Shown in pieces: positions 34,136-39,849 of a stretch of DNA of 39,849 bases. The stretch covers positions 1 to 39,849 of the forward strand of contig SFDZ01000015.1 of assembly GCA_004557405.1 (NCBI GenBank), given 5' to 3'. The notes under the pieces were generated by a model. It saw only the letters and a list, made by a program, of their open reading frames with translations, ran no database searches and was not told the origin of the DNA. Each line of letters opens with the position of its first letter. Position 1 is the first letter of the stretch. Both the position numbers and the translations under genes were made by a program. The stretch is from Bacteroidales bacterium (GTDB lineage: Bacteria; Bacteroidota; Bacteroidia; Bacteroidales; Paludibacteraceae).

Positions 34136-34629
34136 TTACCGAAGCCGACATCGCTGCCGTAGGCAAAACCACACGCACACATGGTGTGCATGGCGAACTG
34201 GCGTGCACGTTCGACACCGAGTTCGACCTCGACCGCTGCACCTGTTTCATATTCGACATGGACGCCATTTTTGTCCCGTTTTTCGTGGCAGCCCACCGCT
34301 ACAAAAACGACACCACGACACTTGTCAAAATAGACGACATCGACGACGAACAGACGGCGCGCGCGCTGTGCGGCAAAACCATCTATGTGAAAAAAGAGTT
34401 GGTGGCCGACAACGACCGGCTGTCGCTCGACTACTTCGTCGGGTTCGACATCGTCGATACACAACTCGGACACATAGGCACCATCGGCAGTGTGGACGAA
34501 AGCACGGTCAATGCGCTGTTTGCCGTCGGCGAACAACTCATTCCCGTCAACGAAGCATTCATCGACCACATCGACCACGAACACAAAACGCTATACATGA
34601 ACCTGCCCGAAGGACTTTTGTCGTTGTAA
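34132..34629 (+). CDS. rimM: Ribosome maturation factor RimM
   Basis: 165 residues. The N-terminal RimM domain (about 5-85) opens with VGKTTRTHGVHGELACTF, the family block, and includes ARALCGKTIYVKKE. The C-terminal PRC-barrel-like part (about 95-165) has FDIVDTQLGHIGTIGSVDES and ends LYMNLPEGLLSL, as in other RimM proteins. It assists 30S head assembly by binding S19 and 16S rRNA. The ATGA overlap with lgt shows translational coupling; the following TPR gene starts 4 nt after its stop. Confidence 0.92.
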   Translation: MITEADIAAVGKTTRTHGVHGELACTFDTEFDLDRCTCFIFDMDAIFVPFFVAAHRYKNDTTTLVKIDDIDDEQTARALCGKTIYVKKELVADNDRLSLDYFVGFDIVDTQLGHIGTIGSVDESTVNALFAVGEQLIPVNEAFIDHIDHEHKTLYMNLPEGLLSL

Positions 34630-34633
34630 ACCG

Positions 34634-35995
34634 ATGCAACACGTCAGTATGACATACATTTTGGTGTGGAGCGCACTCGTGGCGTGCCTGACGGCGTGTA
34701 CGCCCGACGCAGAGCAGTTGGAACGTCAACTCGAAAAAGCCGAAGCGACACTTTCCGCCGGCAACACGGCCGACGCCGAAAGGCTCTTTCTGAAACTTGC
34801 CGAACAATACGCCCAAGCCAACAACTACGAACGTGTATCGCTGTGCTACTACAACATAGCCACGCTGTACATGAACCAGCGCGACACCATCGGCATGCAG
34901 CAGACACTGCACAAAATGTACGCACTGCGCCAAAATCACCCCGACAACAACGCCATAGCATACGACTACCTGTCGGTGCGACAAACATACCACGTCTGTC
35001 TGTTCGAAGAAACCGGCGACACGCCGGCACGCGACCAAGCCATGAACGATGGCAAACGTGCCATCGCCTATCTCGAACAGATGACAAACGACGAACTGTG
35101 CCAACGCAAAGTGAATCCCGTGTGGAACTACTACAACGTGGCCGTGTCGTACGACCTATACTACGACCCGCGCCCGACCGACTCCATCGTCCGCTATCTG
35201 GACAAAGCGCGCCAAGCCAACACCAAACTTCCGTTTCTGACACAATCGGAACGGCTGCAAGGCACCATCTCGATACGCGACCTGCAGGCATGGCTCTACC
35301 TCTACGACGGACTATACGACACCGCCGAAGCCGAAATGCACGCCGTGCTCGCACTCATCGACACGGTAGAAACCATGAGTCCCAACGCCATACTGACCGA
35401 ACGCGGCGAAGCCTACGCCTTCATGGTGGAACTGTACGAAACAACCGGCCAAATCGACAAAGCGCTACACTACCAACAACTCTACACCGACAACAACCGC
35501 GAACGATTCTCGACCGAGAAAAACCGCGCCCTGCACGAGGTCGAAGCACAATACAACATCGAGAAAAAAGACCGCACCATCAACGAAATGCGGTGGCTGA
35601 TTGCCGGACTAATACTGATAATGATACTCGGCACACTCATCGCCATACTGCGCCGCCGCAACCGCGAGCAAACACGCTACGAAGCCGCCGTCGATGCCGA
35701 CATGGAGCGACAAGCACAACACACCACCCTGATGACCATCGTACAAGGCCTGCAAAACGATTTCCCTGCGGTCGGCGAACAACTGCAAAAAGTGGACATT
35801 ACACTTGCCGAAGCCATCGTAAGCCATGCCGAAAAACCGCTCACTTTGGTGGACAAACGCTACATGCTCTGTTTCATCGCCGGCCTGAAACCGACCGAAA
35901 TAGCCACACTGTTCAATGTCGAGCCGGCATCGATTTACACCGTGCGTTACCGCATCAAAAAGAAATTCCCGAACGGCTATCCCCTGCCATTCTGA
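34634..35995 (+). CDS. Membrane TPR protein with C-terminal HTH (one-component regulator type)
   Basis: 453 residues. The N-terminus is a lipoprotein-like signal (LTAC, C22), or it may remain as a membrane anchor. Residues about 25-300 are tetratricopeptide-like helices (ADAERLFLKLAEQYAQANNY, GQIDKALHYQQLYTDNN). A coiled linker leads to a membrane segment at about 317-337 (WLIAGLILIMILGTLIAIL) followed by RRRNREQ. The C-terminal 404-447 segment (GLKPTEIATLFNVEPASIYT) is a LuxR-like HTH. The likely layout is a periplasmic TPR sensor with a cytoplasmic DNA-binding end. Bacteroidetes carry many such proteins; ligand and targets are unknown. Last gene after lgt-rimM. Confidence 0.85.
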   Translation: MQHVSMTYILVWSALVACLTACTPDAEQLERQLEKAEATLSAGNTADAERLFLKLAEQYAQANNYERVSLCYYNIATLYMNQRDTIGMQQTLHKMYALRQNHPDNNAIAYDYLSVRQTYHVCLFEETGDTPARDQAMNDGKRAIAYLEQMTNDELCQRKVNPVWNYYNVAVSYDLYYDPRPTDSIVRYLDKARQANTKLPFLTQSERLQGTISIRDLQAWLYLYDGLYDTAEAEMHAVLALIDTVETMSPNAILTERGEAYAFMVELYETTGQIDKALHYQQLYTDNNRERFSTEKNRALHEVEAQYNIEKKDRTINEMRWLIAGLILIMILGTLIAILRRRNREQTRYEAAVDADMERQAQHTTLMTIVQGLQNDFPAVGEQLQKVDITLAEAIVSHAEKPLTLVDKRYMLCFIAGLKPTEIATLFNVEPASIYTVRYRIKKKFPNGYPLPF

Positions 35996-36020
35996 CCTCA
36001 AAAAAAATACATTTTCCGCA

Positions 36021-36059
36021 TAATCATACCGACGAAATCAAGATTTGTCTATATGATTA
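36021..36059. other. Long hairpin after the TPR-HTH gene
   Basis: TAATCATA (36021-36028) pairs with TATGATTA (36052-36059), and inside it GAC-AAATC with GATTTGTC (one bulged G). No T run follows on either strand, so it is not a typical terminator; an operator or RNA-stability element is possible. Confidence 0.45.
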
Positions 36060-36135
36060 TTCGCTGCGCACAACTAACTTTGCACACCGAAAGCAAAATG
36101 CCGCGTCAATTGTCAAAAAAAAGTGTGAAAAATGC

Positions 36136-36166
36136 TTGCGGTTGTCAGTTATTTTCTGTACATTTG
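36136..36166 (+). promoter_or_regulatory. Promoter of the exported nuclease gene
   Basis: TTG (36136-36138), 20-nt spacer, TACATTTG (36159-36166). The expected transcript start near 36173 leaves about 250 nt of leader. Confidence 0.75.
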
Positions 36167-36177
36167 CAGCGTATTAT

Positions 36178-36403
36178 GGGAAAGTGTTCCCCAACATTTT
36201 TTTGATAATTCGACTTTTGAACTTGGGAAATCTGGTAAATTTTCGATAAGTGATTGAGAAGTCGAAACCTCATCGGTATTCCAAACAAATCAAAAATTTG
36301 TTTCCGAGAAGGGGCGTGAGCATTTTTGCTTTCTTTTTTCTCAATCACAGGCATACCAGAGCCTTCCCACAGGAAAGAGTGCAAAAAGTTGACGCCTTTT
36401 TTT
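36178..36403 (+). promoter_or_regulatory. Structured leader RNA, possible three-way-junction cis-regulator
   Basis: Elements: hairpin 36178-36191 (GGGAA/TTCCC, 4-nt loop); stem 36209-36216 with 36259-36266 (TTCGACTT/AAGTCGAA); an 11-bp closing stem 36250-36260 with 36338-36348 (GTGATTGAGAA/TTCTCAATCAC). Inside the closing stem is an arm made of CCT/AGG, TCGG/CCGA and AAACAAAT/ATTTGTTT (36268-36312) and a small AGC/GCT hairpin. ACGCC followed by seven T (36392-36403) could pair with GGCGT at 36313-36317. No known riboswitch class was recognised. Confidence 0.4.
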
Positions 36404-36424
36404 AATCAAATCAATACTAAAACT

Positions 36425-38563
36425 ATGAAACAGAAACACCTATTTTTGCTTTTGGCAATCGCTTTTGCGATCAATTCACAAGCGGCACCAACGTGCCAAA
36501 ATCTCGCCTACAACGAGTCGTTTGCTACGGACTTGGGCGAGTTTACCGTTTACGACAACGGAGGAACAGCCTCGTGGTCGATAAACACAACGTACGCTTG
36601 TGCCGTCATCAACGGATTCAACAATGGCACGAACGAAGATTGGCTCGTGTCGCCGGCATTCGATTTGAGCGACATGCAATCGGCATCCATCGCCTTTACG
36701 CACGCCTGTGCGTTTGGCAGCGGCGCGTGGAGCGAACGGTGCAAACTGAAAATCTCCTCCGACTTTGCCGGCGATGTTCACACCGCCACTTGGACCGATT
36801 TGGAGATGACTTTTGCCGAGAGCGGGACAAAATGGTCGTGGGAGGACAATACGATTGCAGTGCCCGACGCGTTTTTGGGACAAGCGAACGTGCGCATTGC
36901 GTTCTACTACGACAACACCGACAGCGATGTTCCGGGTTGGGAAGTGAAAAATTTTTCGCTCACATCCGTTTGCAACGCAAGTGAATCGGGCACAGGACTT
37001 GTACTGCCCGTTGCACTGCCGAGCATTGGCGAACCCGACTTGGTGGTGCTGGCACAAAACGTGCGCAACTACTTCATACACTACACCGAAACCGACCGCA
37101 GCGACTGCGACAACGAAGCGTGCCTTGCCGACAAAACAAGCCGTATGGTCGATGTGTTCCGCTTTGCCGGTGCCGACATCATTTCTTTGTGCGAGTTGGA
37201 AGCCAACGAAGCGCCGTTGCAAGTGCTGACCGACTCGCTCAACGGGCGCACCGAGGACAAACCATACAACTACATAATCGACTATATTTCAGATGGATAC
37301 ACATTCATAAAATCAGGCTTCATCTACCGCAAAGACAAAGTGAAACCCATCGGCAACAACAAACCATCGTCGTCGCAAATATATTACAAATACACGATGC
37401 GTTATCAGATGTTCGAGGATTTGACCTCGGGCGGACGTTTCACGTTGAGCATGAACCACTTCAAGGCCAAAGATACAACCGAAGACCAAGGCAATGCCAC
37501 ACGCGCAAAAAACGCAAAAGATTTGCTGGCTACGCTTTCAAGCATCACTGCCGACCCCGACATTTTGATTTTGGGCGACCTGAACTGCGAAATAGGCGAA
37601 GAGCCGCTGCAAATTCTGGTCGATGCCGGCTACGAGGAGCAACTCCTAATCTACAATCCGGCGGCATTCTCGCATTGCTACGGTGGCGGCGAACTCATCG
37701 ACCATGTGTTTGCCAACAGCACCATGGCGACACAGATAACGGGCGTAGCTGTGTATCACATCTGCACAAGTTGTGGCGACGATGCGGCATACAACTCCGC
37801 TTATCGCTACTCCGACCACGACCCTTACCTTGTCGGCTTGAAACTCAATGCCGAATCCGGCGAAGAGGAGACAACCGAGTGCGAAACGATGAGTTATTCC
37901 GAAACATTCTCCTCGTCGTTAGGCGATTTTACATCAATAAACGTGAGTGGTACGAACGATTGGTATTGCGATACAAACAACCAGTATGCCCGAATGAACG
38001 GCACGGCATCGGACAACAACGAAGATTGGCTCGTGTCGCCCGCCTTCAACCTCAGCAAGCACGAAGCAGCCACGCTCACATTCGAACACACAGCCAACAA
38101 AGGCAATGCCGCCAACAAAACCACGATGCAAACCCTTTGGCTGTCGAACGACTACGAGGGAGGCGCACCCGCTGCCGCCACTTGGACGCAGGTAACCATT
38201 CCCAACTATCCGTCAGGCACAAATTGGGAGTTTGTCAATTCGGGTAACATCAATATTCCCAAAGAGTTTTTGACCAAAAACATGCACTTTGCCTTCAAAT
38301 ATGTGGCTGCCACGGCTGCCGAAGGGTCGTGTTGGGAAATTAAAAATGTGGCATTGAGCGCCGTGTGCGAAGCCTCGACCGCCATCGAAAACGCCACCGT
38401 GCCGACAACGATTGTTTTCGGCCGCGACGGACGCATCTACGGTGCCGACGACATGCGCATCTACACCGTGCTCGGCATTGACGTAACCGCCCAAAACGGC
38501 TCGCTCAACGGCGTTTACATCGTAAAAATCGGCAACCAAACGCACAAAGTGATTGTGAAATAG
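36425..38563 (+). CDS. T9SS-exported nuclease: EEP domain between two anchor-J-like domains
   Basis: 712 residues from the ATG at 36425, where a signal peptide starts (MKQKHLFLLLAIAFAINSQA); the frame is open further upstream but only through the leader. Residues about 23-195 and 489-650 are two related jelly-roll (choice-of-anchor-J-like) domains sharing NEDWLVSPAF. Between them, about 200-480, is an endonuclease/exonuclease/phosphatase domain like ExeM/NucH nucleases: AQNVRNYF, CELEANE near 255, NHFKAKD near 343, GDLNCE near 382, IDHVFA near 422 and SDHDPYLVGL near 462. The T9SS type A tail from about 660 ends HKVIVK. It likely degrades extracellular DNA. Confidence 0.88.
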   Translation: MKQKHLFLLLAIAFAINSQAAPTCQNLAYNESFATDLGEFTVYDNGGTASWSINTTYACAVINGFNNGTNEDWLVSPAFDLSDMQSASIAFTHACAFGSGAWSERCKLKISSDFAGDVHTATWTDLEMTFAESGTKWSWEDNTIAVPDAFLGQANVRIAFYYDNTDSDVPGWEVKNFSLTSVCNASESGTGLVLPVALPSIGEPDLVVLAQNVRNYFIHYTETDRSDCDNEACLADKTSRMVDVFRFAGADIISLCELEANEAPLQVLTDSLNGRTEDKPYNYIIDYISDGYTFIKSGFIYRKDKVKPIGNNKPSSSQIYYKYTMRYQMFEDLTSGGRFTLSMNHFKAKDTTEDQGNATRAKNAKDLLATLSSITADPDILILGDLNCEIGEEPLQILVDAGYEEQLLIYNPAAFSHCYGGGELIDHVFANSTMATQITGVAVYHICTSCGDDAAYNSAYRYSDHDPYLVGLKLNAESGEEETTECETMSYSETFSSSLGDFTSINVSGTNDWYCDTNNQYARMNGTASDNNEDWLVSPAFNLSKHEAATLTFEHTANKGNAANKTTMQTLWLSNDYEGGAPAAATWTQVTIPNYPSGTNWEFVNSGNINIPKEFLTKNMHFAFKYVAATAAEGSCWEIKNVALSAVCEASTAIENATVPTTIVFGRDGRIYGADDMRIYTVLGIDVTAQNGSLNGVYIVKIGNQTHKVIVK

Positions 38564-38590
38564 AGTATTAACCATTAACGTTGTAAGAGT

Positions 38591-39849
38591 ATGAAAAAGA
38601 GATGTTTTATGTTGCTTGCGGCGATCACTATGGCCGGTTACGCCATAGCGGCATTGTTTACCGATGTTTATGTATACGAATACATGAAAGGAAGTGTATA
38701 CACGTTGCTCGAACCAACCATTTACCTGGGAAGTACGACTGATGCCAAACCACTTAATGCCGATTATGTAACAATCGGAGGATACTCATATAGTGGAACA
38801 AACACAGCTTATCACCATTGGTTCCAACGAATCAATGGAAAATGGGAATATGTCTGTTGCGGCAAAAAGGCTTTTAATATTGACCCGCAAGCAACCGCCA
38901 TCAGAATGCACAGCACAAGTTCACAGACCCAGCCTACCAGTTTTAGTGGAGGAGTATCGGCAAGCGTTTGGAATATACGCATTCGTCAAATACAAAAACT
39001 TGAAGCGAACAAAACAGAAATAACTATTTCGGATTACGTTGGCAAAACATTTTCCCAAACCATTACTATCAATTACGCTTCACTCGCCGAAAATAGTGTG
39101 AATACGGACAAAAAACCGATATATGTAGTTTATTCGGGCGTAACGGGCGACAAAACATTACTATGCGAGCCCAAGATAATCGGTTCCGAAACCATCACCA
39201 TAAGCGGCACCATCACGACCGCCGGAACAACCACCGCTAATATCAAGTTATGTGATAACCAATGGCAAAAAAATGTGTACATAACTATTCCCGTTACCAT
39301 CACGGGTAAACAAAAATCGCAAGGCGGTGGCGGCATAGGAGGAGGCACCTCGGATTATACCAACCACTATGTAGGCGACCAAGTAACTGTAGGCCCCGTC
39401 AATAGTCCGGCCGGTCTGCCACTGACTTACACCATTACGGACGGAGCCGACTGCGGTACGCTCAATGGTAATTTACTCACCGGAACAAAAGCAGGCACAG
39501 TGGTTGTAACAGCATCGAACGAAGGGAATGCGGAATATCTGCCTTACTCCAAAACATACAAAACCACGTTCGTATATCACAACGAAATAGTGTTGGAACG
39601 TGATGCAGCAACCATCGAAGTAGGCGATTCGGTACAAATTGTGGGAACGGTATCGTCTAATGCAACATTGGGATTCGAAATTTCAAACGAATACCACGCT
39701 ATTGTCGGCGTACCGGGCTACACCAAAATTTGCGAACTTTGCCCGATTATAATCGGTGATATCAATTCCAGATACATAACTGCATTGGCCGAAGGCGAGG
39801 CCGTTGTAACTGTACAATCCATATTTGGTACGGGCGAAAGCGGCTACGA
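38591..39849 (+). CDS. Secreted surface protein with Ig-like (BIG2-type) repeats, partial
   Basis: The frame is open from the ATG at 38591 to the right edge (419 codons seen; C-terminus missing). A hydrophobic stretch follows MKKRCFMLLAAITMAGYAIA, the likely signal peptide. Residues about 22-230 are beta-rich and not recognised. A glycine-rich hinge (SQGGGGIGGGTS, about 240) separates them from Ig-like units: LTYTITDGADCGTLNGNLLT followed by AGTVVVTASNEGNAEYLP, and later EGEAVVTVQSIFGTG, the pattern of bacterial Ig group 2 domains. It starts 27 nt after the nuclease gene and is probably co-transcribed with it. A T9SS tail beyond the edge is plausible but unseen. Confidence 0.75.
   Translation, partial: MKKRCFMLLAAITMAGYAIAALFTDVYVYEYMKGSVYTLLEPTIYLGSTTDAKPLNADYVTIGGYSYSGTNTAYHHWFQRINGKWEYVCCGKKAFNIDPQATAIRMHSTSSQTQPTSFSGGVSASVWNIRIRQIQKLEANKTEITISDYVGKTFSQTITINYASLAENSVNTDKKPIYVVYSGVTGDKTLLCEPKIIGSETITISGTITTAGTTTANIKLCDNQWQKNVYITIPVTITGKQKSQGGGGIGGGTSDYTNHYVGDQVTVGPVNSPAGLPLTYTITDGADCGTLNGNLLTGTKAGTVVVTASNEGNAEYLPYSKTYKTTFVYHNEIVLERDAATIEVGDSVQIVGTVSSNATLGFEISNEYHAIVGVPGYTKICELCPIIIGDINSRYITALAEGEAVVTVQSIFGTGESGY

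Larger units (their letters stand above)
35996..36424. other. Highly structured spacer and leader of the exported nuclease gene
   Basis: It holds a 39-bp hairpin (36021-36059), a -7-like TAACTTTG at 36075-36082 without a -33 partner, the promoter at 36136-36166 and a leader of about 250 nt with several stems. A 79-codon minus-strand ORF (36145-36384) lies across the leader; it has no recognised family and I do not call it a gene. Confidence 0.6.

Noticed and set aside
36326..36424. Upstream extension of the exported nuclease
   Set aside because: The signal peptide starts at 36425; the extension runs through the folded leader.

Overview
The window comes from a member of the Bacteroidota, most likely order Bacteroidales. 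Four things point there: T9SS-type C-terminal sorting tails on at least three secreted proteins, a GldH lipoprotein gene, promoters of the Bacteroidetes form (TTTG or TTG, about 20 nt, TAnnTTTG) and starts without clear Shine-Dalgarno sequences. Typical house-keeping genes have roughly 50-60% GC, and the spacers are very AT-rich. No rRNA, tRNA, CRISPR array, transposase or phage gene was seen.

Layout. 1-900 (-) is the start of a GLUG-repeat surface protein that runs off the left edge. 1253-5266 (-) is mutA-mutB, both subunits of B12-dependent methylmalonyl-CoA mutase (succinate-propionate pathway), with its own promoter and terminator. 5431-8217 (-) is holB-ricT-gldH. 8326-14922 (-) is a two-gene unit: a 2020-aa T9SS cargo protein and a 175-aa protein with a one-helix basic tail. 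15300-18079 (+) is an envelope and biotin operon (PAP2-like membrane protein, PBP4-type DacB, BirA). 18156-19886 (-) is a SulP anion transporter. 20278-21150 (-) is a FISUMP-domain secreted protein with a REP/MITE-like palindromic element behind it.

21433-27901 (+) looks like one seven-gene operon with a near-consensus promoter and a terminator: SpmA-SpmB fusion, YbeY, Ig-like lipoprotein, a sigma-54 activator-type response regulator without a DNA-binding domain, an AT-rich secreted orphan, TsaE and an S1/P1 nuclease. 28066-30521 (-) is a cluster of four small lipoproteins, three of them preceded at nearly the same distance by the same 31-39 nt leader repeat. 30910-31134 (-) is a small XRE regulator, and divergent from it is a strong promoter facing a long imperfect hairpin with no ORF (candidate small RNA). 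31420-32940 (-) is acpP-fabF. 33233-35995 (+) is lgt-rimM and a TPR/transmembrane/HTH protein. 36425-38563 (+) is a T9SS-exported endonuclease/exonuclease/phosphatase-family nuclease, behind a leader that can fold into a riboswitch-like three-way junction. 38591 to the right edge (+) is a partial surface protein.

The main candidates for something undescribed are (1) the lipoprotein cluster with its shared leader, (2) the structured leader of the exported nuclease gene, (3) the XRE-divergent structured RNA, and (4) the giant T9SS protein paired with a small tail-anchored partner. All family names come from reading motifs by eye; no search was run.
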